Assembly: GCF_013377015.1 (NCBI RefSeq)
Contig: NZ_JACABA010000002.1
Span: 765,112-829,111 of the forward strand
Direction: 5' to 3'
DNA length: 64,000 nt
DNA from: Rhodopseudomonas sp.
GTDB taxonomy: Bacteria; Pseudomonadota; Alphaproteobacteria; Rhizobiales; Xanthobacteraceae
Position numbers and translations under genes: made by a program. The notes below the pieces were generated by a model. That model saw only the letters and a list, made by a program, of their open reading frames with translations. It searched no databases and was not told the DNA's origin. Every line of letters starts with the position of its first letter. Position 1 is the stretch's first letter. Of the stretch, positions 47,442 to 56,865 are shown piece by piece.

Positions 47442-47474
47442 GGCTGTTGTTGTCGCCGCAGCGATCGTTGCCGC

Positions 47475-48284
47475 TCAGATCGGGCAATCCTGCGGGAACA
47501 CCGGCTTGCGCTTTTCGACATGCGAGGCCAGGCCCTCGCGGGCTTCCGCGCCGGTAAAGCCGAGAATTTCCAGCGCGGTCGAGGTGTCGAAGATCGGGCC
47601 GTTGACCCGCAGCCAGTTGTTCAGGGAATATTTGGTCCAGCGGATCGCGCTTTGCGCGCCGTTCGACAGGTCCTGCGCGGTCTCCAGCGCGATCCGTTGC
47701 AGGTCAGCATCCTCGACGCACAGCGACACCAGACCGATCCGCTCGGCCTCATCGCCGGACAGCGGCTTGCAGGTCAGCAGATAGTACTTCGCCTTCGCCA
47801 GCCCGCACAGCAGCGGCCAGATGATGCAGGCCACGTCGCCGGCGGCGACACCGAGCCTGGTGTGGCCGTCGACGATGCGCGCCGATTTTCCGCAGATCGA
47901 AATATCTGCCAAAATACCGACCACCAGGCCGGCGCCAACCGCGACGCCGTTGATCGCCGAAATGATCGGCTTGTTGCAGTTGATGACGTTGTAGACCAGA
48001 TCCTTGGCTTCCTTCCAGGTCGACATCCGCGCCACCGGATTGTCCAGGATGCTCTTGATCAGTTCGAAATCGCCGCCGGCGGAAAACGCCTTGCCAGCGC
48101 CGGTGACGATCACGGCGTTGATATCCGGGTCGTCGTTGATGTCGCGCCAGATATGAGTGAGCTGGGTGTGGGTCTCGGCATCGACCGAATTGTAGGTCTC
48201 GGGCCGGTCGAAGGTCAGCCGCAGGATCCGCGGCGCCGGATAGTCGAGCTTCAGCTTGGTGTAGGCCTTGTAGCGATCGGACAT
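47475..48284 (-). CDS. Crotonase-family protein with unusual active site
   Basis: This 269-residue crotonase-fold protein keeps the oxyanion segment AFSAGGDFEL but has neither classical catalytic Glu. The first position reads VGAGLVVGILAD and the second IVDGHTRLGVAAGD. The C-terminal EKRKPVFPQ is typical of the family. The reaction is therefore not predicted with confidence; hydrolase, isomerase or C-C cleaving activities all occur in this superfamily. The start at 48284 has AGGGGAAA upstream. It is divergent from the synthetase gene at 48509, with regulon site 4 between them. Confidence 0.85.
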   Translation of the reverse strand: MSDRYKAYTKLKLDYPAPRILRLTFDRPETYNSVDAETHTQLTHIWRDINDDPDINAVIVTGAGKAFSAGGDFELIKSILDNPVARMSTWKEAKDLVYNVINCNKPIISAINGVAVGAGLVVGILADISICGKSARIVDGHTRLGVAAGDVACIIWPLLCGLAKAKYYLLTCKPLSGDEAERIGLVSLCVEDADLQRIALETAQDLSNGAQSAIRWTKYSLNNWLRVNGPIFDTSTALEILGFTGAEAREGLASHVEKRKPVFPQDCPI

Positions 48285-48401
48285 GGTGTTTCCCCTGGCT
48301 GGTCTGCTGGCGCGTTTGATCGGCCAGAGCGATTGTCGCTGCATTTTCGGGCCGGCTGCATTTTCCGGCCGCGTTGGCGTGTGCAACCTGCTATGAATTT
48401 A

Positions 48402-48419
48402 TTCGAACGGATGTTAGAA
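48402..48419. promoter_or_regulatory. Palindromic operator, regulon site 4
   Basis: TTCGAACGGATGTTAGAA resembles site 3 in the left arm and site 1 in the right arm. It lies 117 bp from the crotonase start (48284) and 89 bp from the synthetase start (48509). Confidence 0.7.
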
Positions 48420-48508
48420 TTATGTCCGATTGGCGAGAGCCGCAAGCGCAGAGTTTCGGGAACGAAACCCGCCAGCGACTAAACACAAGAAGCCTCGGGA
48501 GTGAGACG

Positions 48509-50050
48509 ATGTCAGGCCAACCCACCATGGCCGCGATCAGGACGGCCGGCGCGGTCTCCACCGTCGGCGAATTGTTTCGCGCCCGCGCTCTGATCCAGGG
48601 TTCGGCGATCGCCATTGAGTATGACGGCCGGCAGCTCAGCTATGCGAAGCTGCTCGAGCGGGTGCGGCGGCTGACCGCAGCGCTGGCGAGCCTCGGCCTG
48701 CAGCGCGGCGATCGGCTGGCGCTGCTGTCGCGCAACCGGCCGGAATATTTCGAGGTCGAACTCGCCGCCGGCAATCTCGGCGTCATCACCGCTTGCGTGA
48801 ACTGGCGATTGTCGCCGCGCGAACTGGCCTATTGCGTCGAGCTGGTGTCGCCGAAACTGTTGATCGTCGAACCGGACCTGGCAGGCTCCCTGCCCGCGGT
48901 CGACGGCCGATCGACCATCGAGCTCGGCGAGCCCTATGAGCGGCTGCTGCAGCAGCACAGCGACCGCGACGCGCCGATCGTCGCCGAGCCGGAAGATGGC
49001 CTCGTCATCCTCTACACCAGCGGCACCACCGGTCTGCCGAAAGGCGCGGTGATCTCGCACCGAGCCATGGTGACCCGCTCGCTGATGTTCAGCTCCGAAC
49101 TCAACATCTCCTATCGCGACGCCTTCGTCGCCTGGGCGCCGATGTTCCACATGGTGTCGACCGACCACGGCCTGTCGACGCTGCTGCGCGGCGGCACCGT
49201 TGTGGTGATCGACGGATTCCAGATCGAGCCGCTGCTCGCCGCCATCGCCAAGCACCGGATCGGCTGGTTGGTGCTGATCCCCGGCATGATCGATGCGTTC
49301 ATCGATGGCTTCAAGGCGCAGAATGCGCAGGTGAAGGGTGTCGGCCTGTGCGGCGCGATGGCAGACCTGGTGCCGCCGCACACGCTGGCCGAGGTCACCG
49401 CCTTGTTGCGCGCACCCTATGTCAACAGTTTCGGCTCGACCGAAACCGGATTGCCGCCGGCGACCCGGTCATTGATCGGGATCGGCGAAGTCCCGACCCG
49501 ACTATCGAAACAGCAAAGCGGCTTCTGCGAAATCAAACTGGTCGACGCCGACGATCAGGAAGTCGCGGACGGCATGCCGGGTGAGTTGGCGCTGCGCAGC
49601 GCCACGCTGTTTTCCGGCTATTGGCAGGCGGAGGAGACCAATGCGCGCGATTTCCGCGGCGGCTGGTTCCACATGGGCGACATGTTCCGCCGCAACGCCG
49701 ACGGCACGCTCGATTTCGTCGATCGCGTCAAATACATGATCAAGTCCGGCGGCGAGAACATCTATCCGGCCGAGATCGAGCGCGTGCTGATGAGCGACGC
49801 GCGAATCACCGAGGCCGCGGTGGTGCGGGTCGCCGATCCACGCTGGGGCGAAGTGCCGGTGGCATTCGTCTCCAGCACCGACAAAGCGGTCACCGAAGCC
49901 GATTTGATCGGTCTGTGCCGGCGCGATCTCGCCACCTACAAATGCCCGCGCCGGGTGCAGTTCATCGACTTCGGCGAGTTTCCGCGCTCCACCAGCGGCA
50001 AGGTGCAGCGCCACGAATTGGAAGCCCGGCTGACGGCGGCCTGCCGATGA
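48509..50050 (+). CDS. Acyl-CoA synthetase (AMP-binding)
   Basis: This 513-residue adenylate-forming enzyme has the ATP loop LYTSGTTGLPKG, the NSFGSTETG segment, the hinge DRVKYMIKSGGENIYP and the catalytic Lys in STSGKVQRHE. It activates a carboxylic acid to its CoA thioester. The start at 48509 with CGGGAGTGAG upstream is preferred to open frame further upstream. Its stop codon overlaps the start of the thiolase-like gene by 4 bp, which in turn overlaps a DUF35 gene, so these three form one translationally coupled operon downstream of regulon site 4. Confidence 0.92.
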   Translation: MSGQPTMAAIRTAGAVSTVGELFRARALIQGSAIAIEYDGRQLSYAKLLERVRRLTAALASLGLQRGDRLALLSRNRPEYFEVELAAGNLGVITACVNWRLSPRELAYCVELVSPKLLIVEPDLAGSLPAVDGRSTIELGEPYERLLQQHSDRDAPIVAEPEDGLVILYTSGTTGLPKGAVISHRAMVTRSLMFSSELNISYRDAFVAWAPMFHMVSTDHGLSTLLRGGTVVVIDGFQIEPLLAAIAKHRIGWLVLIPGMIDAFIDGFKAQNAQVKGVGLCGAMADLVPPHTLAEVTALLRAPYVNSFGSTETGLPPATRSLIGIGEVPTRLSKQQSGFCEIKLVDADDQEVADGMPGELALRSATLFSGYWQAEETNARDFRGGWFHMGDMFRRNADGTLDFVDRVKYMIKSGGENIYPAEIERVLMSDARITEAAVVRVADPRWGEVPVAFVSSTDKAVTEADLIGLCRRDLATYKCPRRVQFIDFGEFPRSTSGKVQRHELEARLTAACR

Positions 50051-51228
50051 GCCGCGACACGTTGCGCGGCAAGGTCGCGGTGATCGGCATTGGACAATCC
50101 CCGACCGGCAAGGTGCCGGGTCGCAGCCCGTTGTGGCTCGCCGCCGACGCCGCCGCCAAGGCGCTGGCCGATTGCGGCCTGCCGAAGAGCGCGGTCGACG
50201 GCGTACTGTCGAGCCCAGCAATGGCTTCGTCGTTCCATCGCTTCAGCGTGGCGTTCAGCGAATATTTCGGGATTCAGCCGACGTTTTCCAACACGCTGCA
50301 GGTGTCGGGCGCCACCGCCGCGACGATGTTCAACATCGGCGCCGCGGCGATCCATGGCGGCCTCGCCGAGGTGGTGATGGTGGTGGCCGGCGACAGCATG
50401 CTGAGCGGCCTGACCCCGGACCTGGCGCTGCGCGCGCTGACCGAGAGCCGCGACCAGCAATACGAAATGCCGTTCGGGATTCCGGTCGCCAACACCTTCG
50501 CGATGACCGCGCATCGCCACATGAAGGAATTCGGCACCACCGCCGAGCAGTTCGCCGAAGTCGCGGTGGTGCAGCGGCGCCACGCCAGCCGCACCCCCGG
50601 CGCCCAGCAGACCGCGCCGATCACCGTCGACGACGTGCTTAACTCCGCGATGGTAACGACGCCCTATCACAAGCTCGATTGCTCGCTGATCTCCGACGGC
50701 GGCGCGGCGTTCATTCTGACCTCGGCCGAGCATGCCAAGGCGCTCGGCATCGAAAAGCCGATCTACATTCTCGGCGGCGGCGAATGCTACACCCACGAGC
50801 ACATCTTCCTGATGCCGTCGCTGACCACCACCGGCGCGGTGCAATCCAGCCGTCGCGCCTATGCGATGGCCGGGTTCGGGCCCGACGATATCGACGTCGC
50901 CGGGGTTTATGACTGCTTCACCGGCACCGTGATCATGATGCTGGAAGATCTCGGCTTCTGCCCGAAGGGCGAAGGCGGCCGCTTCGTCGCCGATGGCGGC
51001 ATGAGCTATGGCGGCAAGATCCCGTCCAACACCCACGGCGGGCTGCTGTCGTTCGCGCATTCCGGGATTCCCGGCTCGCTGTTCCACTTCTACGAAGTGA
51101 TCGCGCAGTTGCGCGGCCAATGCGGCGTTCGTCAGGTCGAAGGCGCCGAACTCGGCCTGGTGCATTCGCTCGGCGCCGGCTTCGCCACCAACGCCACCAC
51201 CATCCTGGGAACGGAGAGCACACTGTGA
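50047..51228 (+). CDS. Thiolase-superfamily protein lacking the nucleophilic Cys (Ltp2/SCPx-like)
   Basis: This 393-residue protein has the thiolase fold with YDCFTGTVIMMLEDLGF (Tyr288) and a glycine-rich SNTHGGLLSFAHSG near the C-terminus. The nucleophile region reads NTLQVSGATAATM (about residues 82-94), where a Cys would be expected but none is present. SCPx-like thiolases of this form paired with a DUF35 protein include Ltp2, the retro-aldolase of steroid side-chain degradation. Here a DUF35 gene follows with a 4-bp overlap, so a C-C cleaving aldolase role is plausible. Condensation or an inactive paralogue cannot be ruled out. Confidence 0.85.
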   Translation: MSRDTLRGKVAVIGIGQSPTGKVPGRSPLWLAADAAAKALADCGLPKSAVDGVLSSPAMASSFHRFSVAFSEYFGIQPTFSNTLQVSGATAATMFNIGAAAIHGGLAEVVMVVAGDSMLSGLTPDLALRALTESRDQQYEMPFGIPVANTFAMTAHRHMKEFGTTAEQFAEVAVVQRRHASRTPGAQQTAPITVDDVLNSAMVTTPYHKLDCSLISDGGAAFILTSAEHAKALGIEKPIYILGGGECYTHEHIFLMPSLTTTGAVQSSRRAYAMAGFGPDDIDVAGVYDCFTGTVIMMLEDLGFCPKGEGGRFVADGGMSYGGKIPSNTHGGLLSFAHSGIPGSLFHFYEVIAQLRGQCGVRQVEGAELGLVHSLGAGFATNATTILGTESTL

Positions 51229-51644
51229 TCTCGCCGCAAGACGCCCTGAAGAAGCCGGTGCCGACGCCCGACGCAGATTCCGCCGCGTTGTGGCGCGGCT
51301 TGCGCGACGGCGAATTGCTGCTGCAGCACTGCGGCGCCTGCGGCGACGTGCAGTATTATCAGCAGGCCACCTGCCGCCGCTGCGGCGGCGACAACATCGC
51401 CCACCGCGCCGCCAGCGGCCGCGGCAAGGTGCACTCCTTCAGCGTGGTGCATCGCGCCCCCGGCCCCGCCTTCAAGGCCGACCTGCCCTACGCGGTGTTG
51501 CTGGTCGAACTCGACGAAGGCCCGCGCATGATCAGCAGCTATGTCGGCGGCCCGCCCGACGAGGTGACGTTCGACATGGCCGTGATGCTGGTCTGCGAGC
51601 CGATCAGCGACGACATCGCGCTGCCCCGCTTCCGCAAGGCGTGA
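51225..51644 (+). CDS. DUF35 OB-fold protein with N-terminal zinc ribbon
   Basis: This 139-residue protein has a zinc ribbon (Cys36, Cys39, Cys50, Cys53 in HCGACG and TCRRCGG) followed by the DUF35 OB-fold with GRGKVHSFSVVHR and PYAVLLVELDEG. DUF35 proteins are obligatory partners of Cys-less thiolase-like aldolases and help bind the acyl-CoA. The start is GTG 51225, overlapping the thiolase-like stop codon (GTGA) with GGAG upstream. The pairing with the gene before it strongly suggests a complex. Confidence 0.9.
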   Translation: MISPQDALKKPVPTPDADSAALWRGLRDGELLLQHCGACGDVQYYQQATCRRCGGDNIAHRAASGRGKVHSFSVVHRAPGPAFKADLPYAVLLVELDEGPRMISSYVGGPPDEVTFDMAVMLVCEPISDDIALPRFRKA

Positions 51645-51652
51645 GCGTCATC

Positions 51653-51758
51653 GTCATTGCGAGCCGAGGCCGGCGCAACGCGCCGGGCGACGGCGAAGCA
51701 ATCCGGCGCTGCAGACTCAGCGCTGGATTGCTTCGTCGCTGCGCTCCTCGCAATGACG
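51653..51758. repeat. Dispersed palindromic repeat, family A
   Basis: This copy has CGTCATTGCGAG and CTCGCAATGACG as outer arms and GAAGCAATCC and GGATTGCTTC inside. It lies just after the DUF35 gene and before regulon site 5, so it may end the upstream transcript. Confidence 0.8.
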
Positions 51759-51799
51759 CCGAGACACGCTCGGTCTCGACGCTGCGATGCGCAAACATT

Positions 51800-51817
51800 T
51801 TCTAACAATTGTTCGAT
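51800..51817. promoter_or_regulatory. Palindromic operator, regulon site 5
   Basis: TTCTAACAATTGTTCGAT keeps the core AAC-N4-GTT and a TTC left end. It lies 226 bp upstream of the acyl-CoA dehydrogenase gene at 52044 and 114 bp upstream of a possible leader frame at 51932, and probably governs the operon to 58451. Confidence 0.65.
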
Positions 51818-51931
51818 TTTGTCGTTTGCTCGATTGAAATCGCCGAAACTTCTGCCTAAAGATGACGGCACAACATCACGGCCGCGCCGGGCGAAGACCC
51901 GGGACGACGCGTCGGAACAACAGGAAACGCA

Positions 51932-52054
51932 ATGAGCGCGCCGCCCCGTCGCGAGCTTCCAACCGCCCAGCCGTGCCGCGGCACGTTGCGCGCTGGGATG
52001 GGCGGCGTCGACGGCGCCGCGCGCGCAACGACGGAGGCGGGCGATGCAATTTGA
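51932..52054 (+). CDS. Possible 40-residue leader peptide
   Basis: An ATG at 51932 with CAGGAAACGC upstream opens a 40-residue frame whose stop lies 11 bp inside the acyl-CoA dehydrogenase gene. The product is Arg/Ala/Gly-rich with no known motif. The overlap could couple its translation to the dehydrogenase, or it may be a chance frame in GC-rich DNA. The stretch 51759-51931 otherwise contains only regulon site 5. Confidence 0.25.
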   Translation: MSAPPRRELPTAQPCRGTLRAGMGGVDGAARATTEAGDAI

Positions 52055-53207
52055 TCTCAGCCACGAGCAGCGCCAGATCCTGGAATATGGCGACCACGTC
52101 GCCAAGACCTTCGACCGCAAATACTGGATGGACTGCGCCGACCGCCACGTGTTCCCCGACGCGCTGTATCAGCGCGTCGCCGAGGACGGCTTCGTCGGCA
52201 CCATGGTGCCCGAGCAATATGGCGGCGCCGGCCAGGGCATGGTCGAGATGCACCTGTTCCTCGAGGGCCTGTCGAACAACGGGATTCCGCTGCTGAACCT
52301 CGTGGTCGGCGCGGCGATGAGCCTCGGCTTCATCGCCAAATACGGCTCCGAGCAGCAGAAGGCGCGCTATCTGCCCGAGGCCTGTAGCGGCAAGACCCGG
52401 TTCTGCTTTGCGATCACCGAACCCGACGCCGGCACCAACACCATTCTCACCAAGACGACGGCGGCCAAACGCGGCAACCGCTTCGCCCTCAACGGCCAGA
52501 AGACCTTCATCACCGATGCCGACGGCGCAGACTACGCGCTGGTGGTGACGCGGACCACGCCGCACACCGAGGTGAAGAAGAAGTCTGACGGCTTCACGCT
52601 GTTCGTGGTCGACCTCAAGGCCAAGGGCGTTTCCAAGCAGTTCATTCCGGTGTCGATCCCGGCGCCGGAAACTCAGTGGCAGCTATTCTTCGACGACGTC
52701 GATCTCGGCCCCGAGGACGTCGTCGGCGAGGTCGACAAGGGGTTCGGCATCCTGTTCAAGAGCCTGAACCCGGAGCGGATTCTGGTCGGATCGATCTGCT
52801 GCGGACTCGGCCGCTACGCGCTCAACCGCGCCATCGACTACGTCAAGGAACGCAAGGTCTTCAACAACGTGCCGATCGGCGCCTATCAGGGGCTGCAGCA
52901 TCCTTTGGCCAGCGCCCGCACCGACATCGAGCTGGCCTCGCTGATGACGCTGAAGGCGGCCTGGATCTTCGATCAGGGTCGCGAGGCCGGCGAATTCGCC
53001 AACATGGCCAAGCTCGCCGCCGCCGATGCCGGCATCAAGGCGGTCGACACCGCGCTGCAATGCTTCGGCGGCAACGGCTTCACCAAGGAATACGGCATCT
53101 TCGACATCTATCCTTTGGTGCGGCTGTTGAAGACCGCGCCGCTCAATCGTGAGATGATCCTCAACTACATCGGCGAGCACGTCATGGGCTTGCCGCGCAG
53201 CTATTAG
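52044..53207 (+). CDS. Acyl-CoA dehydrogenase
   Basis: This 387-residue acyl-CoA dehydrogenase has FAITEPDAGTNTI and QKTFITDADGADYA in the central domain and QCFGGNGFTKEYGI with MILNYIGEHV at the C-terminus. It would form a 2,3-double bond in an acyl-CoA, the step that precedes carboxylation in the next two genes. CGGAGGCGG precedes the ATG. It is the first large gene of the operon with the carboxylase subunits (8 bp gap to the next), a BadH-like SDR and a classical crotonase. Confidence 0.92.
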   Translation: MQFDLSHEQRQILEYGDHVAKTFDRKYWMDCADRHVFPDALYQRVAEDGFVGTMVPEQYGGAGQGMVEMHLFLEGLSNNGIPLLNLVVGAAMSLGFIAKYGSEQQKARYLPEACSGKTRFCFAITEPDAGTNTILTKTTAAKRGNRFALNGQKTFITDADGADYALVVTRTTPHTEVKKKSDGFTLFVVDLKAKGVSKQFIPVSIPAPETQWQLFFDDVDLGPEDVVGEVDKGFGILFKSLNPERILVGSICCGLGRYALNRAIDYVKERKVFNNVPIGAYQGLQHPLASARTDIELASLMTLKAAWIFDQGREAGEFANMAKLAAADAGIKAVDTALQCFGGNGFTKEYGIFDIYPLVRLLKTAPLNREMILNYIGEHVMGLPRSY

Positions 53208-53215
53208 GAACCGCG

Positions 53216-54823
53216 ATGGCGTTGATGAAGTCGGAGGTCTTTCCGGCCAGCGAGGAGTATCGCCGCAACCGCGAGGTCTATGCCGAGCGGATCGCCGATT
53301 TGCACCGCCGCCGTAAAGCCGCGGCGTTGGGCGGACCCGCGCGGGCGCGGCAGTTGCACAAGGAACGCAACCAATTGCTGCCGCGCGAGCGGATCGCCGC
53401 CCTGCTCGATCCCGGCTCGCCGTTTCTCGAATTCTGCCAGCTCGCCGGCGAAGGCATGTATGAGGGCGTGCCGCCCGGCGGCAGCATCATCACCGGCGTC
53501 GGCATCGTCGCCGGTCGCCCCTGCATGGTCATCGCCAACGACGCCACCGTGAAGGGCGGCACCTATTACGGCATCACTTGCAAGAAGCACGTCCGTGCCC
53601 AGCGTTTCGCCTGGCAGCACCGCCTGCCCTGCATTACGATGGTGCAGTCCGGCGGCGCCAACCTGCCGGATCAGCCCAACATCTTTCCCGACGAAGGCCA
53701 GTTCGGCTCGATCTTCTACAACCAGATCCGGATGTCCGGCGAAGGCATCGCCCAGATCGCGATTGTGCACGGCCCCTCCACCGCCGGTGGCGCCTACATG
53801 CCGGCCTTGTGCGACGAGACCGTGATCGTGCGGAATCAAGGTGCGATGTTCTTAGGCGGACCGCAGCTGGTCTATGCCGCGACCAAGGAAGAGGTCGGCA
53901 TCGAGGCGCTCGGCGGCGGCGAGATGCATAGCCGGATCAGCGGCGTCACCGACCATCTGGCCGAAAGCGACGGCCACGCCATCGCCATCACCCGCGACAT
54001 CGTCGCCAATCTTGGCGGCATCGCGCCGCAGCTTTGGGACGTCGCGCCACCGCGCGAGCCGCGGTTCGATCCCAACGATATCTACGGGCTGATCAGCGCC
54101 GACCCGCGGGTACCTACCAACAACCACGAGATCGTGGCGCGGATCGTGGACAACAGCGAGTTCCACGAATTCAAGCCGCTGTACGGCGAGACCCTGATCA
54201 CCGGCTTCGGCCGCATCATGGGATTCGAGATCGGCATCCTGTGCAACAACGGCGTGCTGTTTTCGGAATCGGCGTTGAAGGCGACGCACTTCATCGACCT
54301 GTGCTGCAAGCGCAACATTCCGCTCTTGTTCATGGCCGACGTCACCGGCTTTATGGTCGGGCGGCAGGCCGAAGAAGGCGGCATCTCCAAGCACGGCGCC
54401 AAGATGATCACCGCGATGGCCAGCGCCAACGTACCGAAATACACGCTGATCATCGGCAATTCCTACGGCGCCGGCTACATGTCGATGTGCGGCCGCGCCT
54501 TCAAGCCGAACGCGATGATGATGTGGCCGAACGGCCGCTCCGCGATCATGGGACCGGACCAGGCCGCCAACACGCTGGCGATGGTCAGGGATGAAATCCA
54601 CAAGCGCGAGGGCACCAGCTGGAACGACGAGGAGCGCGAGGCCTACCGCGCGCCGGTGCGCAAGGAATTCGAGGATTTCGCCAACGCCTACAATTTCGCC
54701 CGCAACACCTGGTGCGACATGGTGATCGATCCGTTGGAAACCCGCCAGGTGATGGCGATGCTGCTCGATCTCGCCGGCCGCTTGCCGCGGCAGCGCACCG
54801 ATGTCGGCGTGCTCCGGATGTGA
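53216..54823 (+). CDS. Acyl-CoA carboxylase, carboxyltransferase beta subunit (second pair)
   Basis: This 535-residue carboxyltransferase has the two half-domains of the family, with GPSTAGGAYMPALCDE in the N-terminal half and NSYGAGYMSMCGRAF in the C-terminal half. It differs clearly from the enzyme at 21493; for example the first has LAGPPLLKAATGE where this one has LGGPQLVYAATKEE. The two therefore likely use different acyl-CoAs. It works with the biotin subunit encoded 19 bp downstream. AGGAACC precedes the ATG. Its position after an acyl-CoA dehydrogenase suggests carboxylation of an enoyl-CoA. Confidence 0.92.
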   Translation: MALMKSEVFPASEEYRRNREVYAERIADLHRRRKAAALGGPARARQLHKERNQLLPRERIAALLDPGSPFLEFCQLAGEGMYEGVPPGGSIITGVGIVAGRPCMVIANDATVKGGTYYGITCKKHVRAQRFAWQHRLPCITMVQSGGANLPDQPNIFPDEGQFGSIFYNQIRMSGEGIAQIAIVHGPSTAGGAYMPALCDETVIVRNQGAMFLGGPQLVYAATKEEVGIEALGGGEMHSRISGVTDHLAESDGHAIAITRDIVANLGGIAPQLWDVAPPREPRFDPNDIYGLISADPRVPTNNHEIVARIVDNSEFHEFKPLYGETLITGFGRIMGFEIGILCNNGVLFSESALKATHFIDLCCKRNIPLLFMADVTGFMVGRQAEEGGISKHGAKMITAMASANVPKYTLIIGNSYGAGYMSMCGRAFKPNAMMMWPNGRSAIMGPDQAANTLAMVRDEIHKREGTSWNDEEREAYRAPVRKEFEDFANAYNFARNTWCDMVIDPLETRQVMAMLLDLAGRLPRQRTDVGVLRM

Positions 54824-54842
54824 TGGCAAAGGAACGCCTGCG

Positions 54843-56840
54843 TTGTTCAAGAAAATCCTGATCGCCAATCGCGGTGAAATCGCCTGCCGGATCGCCCGCA
54901 CTTGTCAGCGGATGGGGATCGCGGTCGCCGGCGTGCATTCGTCAGCCGACGCCGACGCGCTGCATGTCCGCATCATCGGCGAGTCGATCGAGATCGGCGG
55001 GCCCGCGGCGTCCGACAGTTACCTCAAGATCGACGCAGTGATCGCGGCGGCGAAAGCCACCGGCGCCGAAGCGATTCATCCGGGTTTTGGCTTCCTCGCC
55101 GAGAACGCCGGCTTCGCCCGCGCTGTCGAGGCCGCCGGCCTGGTGTTCATCGGACCCACCCCCGAGGTGATCGAACGGCTCGGCGACAAGGCCTCCGCCA
55201 AGCACGAGGCCGAGGCGGCCGGTGTCGCCACCGTGCCGGGCAGCAAGACGCCCAGCGAGGACAAGGCCGCGATCGAAGCGCTGGTGCGCGAGATCGGCCT
55301 GCCGGTGATGCTAAAGGCCGCGGCCGGCGGCGGCGGCAAAGGCATGCGGATCGTCAACAGCTTCGACGGCATCGGCGACGAAATCGAATCGGCGATGCGC
55401 GAAGCCAAAAACTCGTTCGGCCATGCCGGACTGATCGTCGAACGCCTGATCGCGCGCGGCCGCCACATCGAGGTGCAGATCGCCGGCGACGGAGCCGGCA
55501 ACGTCATCCACCTGTTCGAGCGCGAATGCACGTTGCAGCGGCGGCATCAGAAGCTGATCGAGGAGGCCCCCGCCGCCAATCTCAGCACTGCATTGCGCGA
55601 CAAAATGCTCGCCGACGCGGTGCGGCTCGGCCAGCGGCTGAACTATCGCGGCGTCGGCACCGTGGAATTCATCGTCAGCGACGACGCCTGCTATTTTCTC
55701 GAGGTCAATCCGCGGCTGCAGGTCGAGCATCCGGTGACCGAGATGGTGACCGGCATCGACATCGTCGAGCTGATGCTACGGATCGCCGCGAGCGACGGCC
55801 TGCCCTGCGCGCAGACCGAAGTGAGTTGCGGCGGCCACGCCATCGAGGCGCGGATCTGCGCCGAAGACCCGGCCAATGGCTTCCTGCCCTGCACCGGCGA
55901 GATCTCCTATGTGCAGTTCCCGGCCGATGGGGTGCGGGTCGAAACCGGCATCGACAGCGGCTCGCGTGTCACGCCGTACTACGACCCGATGCTGGCGAAG
56001 CTGATCGTGCATGCGGCCACCCGCGACGAGGCGCTCGACCGGCTCGGTCGGGCGCTCGATGAAACCTCGATCTTCGGCATCACCACCAATGAGGCGTTCC
56101 TGAAGCGCCTGACCGCGCTGCCGGAAACCCGCAACGCCACGTTCCACACCAGACTCATCGACGAGCAGATCGATCGGCTGGTCGACAAGACACCGGGGCT
56201 CGACACCGAGGCGCTGGCGCTCGGCGGCGCGTTCTGGATGCTACAGCAACGCCCGCCTGCCGCCGTGAATCCTTGGCAGTCGCGCGCACTGACCGGATGG
56301 CAGATGTCGACCGGCGACCAGGGCCTGTCGCCGATCCCGATCCTGCATCTGGCGAGTGTCGGCGCCAGCGCCGAAATCCGCTTCGCACCGTTGCAGCCCG
56401 ACGGCTCGATGCTGGTCGGCGTCAATGACGCGCAACTTCGGGTCCGGCTGGTGCCGCTGCACAACGATAGATTCACCGCGATTGTCGGCACGCGCAGTGA
56501 GACCGTGCGGATCACTCAGGACGACCAGACCATCTTCGTGCATGATCTGCGCGGCATCCACGCGCTGACCGCGATTCCCTATCTCGCTTTCATCAGTGCA
56601 GTCGCCGAGACCAGCGGGGAGCTGCGGGCGCCGATGATGGGCATGATCCTGAAGGTCAACGTCGCGGTCGGCGACCGCATCAGGGCCGGCGACGTTGCCG
56701 CCATTCTGGAATCGATGAAAATGGAGTTGCGCATCAGCTGCGAAGCCGATGGCATCGTCACCGCGGTGAATTGCCGGGCCGGCGAAACCGTCGAGCGTAA
56801 CGCCATCGTGGTGGTGGTCGAACCCGCATCGCTCACATAG
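54843..56840 (+). CDS. Acyl-CoA carboxylase, biotin carboxylase/carrier subunit (second pair)
   Basis: This 665-residue alpha subunit has a biotin carboxylase domain (KILIANRGEIACRIA, GGGGKGMRI, FLEVNPRLQVEHPVTE) and a C-terminal biotinyl domain with the biotin Lys626 in ESMKMEL. TTG at 54843 is the best start: AAAGGA lies upstream and the frame begins MFKKILIANRGE as in the family; an in-frame ATG at 54801 would overlap the preceding gene. It is co-transcribed with the carboxyltransferase before it. The substrate is unknown. Confidence 0.9.
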   Translation: MFKKILIANRGEIACRIARTCQRMGIAVAGVHSSADADALHVRIIGESIEIGGPAASDSYLKIDAVIAAAKATGAEAIHPGFGFLAENAGFARAVEAAGLVFIGPTPEVIERLGDKASAKHEAEAAGVATVPGSKTPSEDKAAIEALVREIGLPVMLKAAAGGGGKGMRIVNSFDGIGDEIESAMREAKNSFGHAGLIVERLIARGRHIEVQIAGDGAGNVIHLFERECTLQRRHQKLIEEAPAANLSTALRDKMLADAVRLGQRLNYRGVGTVEFIVSDDACYFLEVNPRLQVEHPVTEMVTGIDIVELMLRIAASDGLPCAQTEVSCGGHAIEARICAEDPANGFLPCTGEISYVQFPADGVRVETGIDSGSRVTPYYDPMLAKLIVHAATRDEALDRLGRALDETSIFGITTNEAFLKRLTALPETRNATFHTRLIDEQIDRLVDKTPGLDTEALALGGAFWMLQQRPPAAVNPWQSRALTGWQMSTGDQGLSPIPILHLASVGASAEIRFAPLQPDGSMLVGVNDAQLRVRLVPLHNDRFTAIVGTRSETVRITQDDQTIFVHDLRGIHALTAIPYLAFISAVAETSGELRAPMMGMILKVNVAVGDRIRAGDVAAILESMKMELRISCEADGIVTAVNCRAGETVERNAIVVVVEPASLT

Positions 56841-56865
56841 CAATTCATAAGGACGGAGAGAGAGC

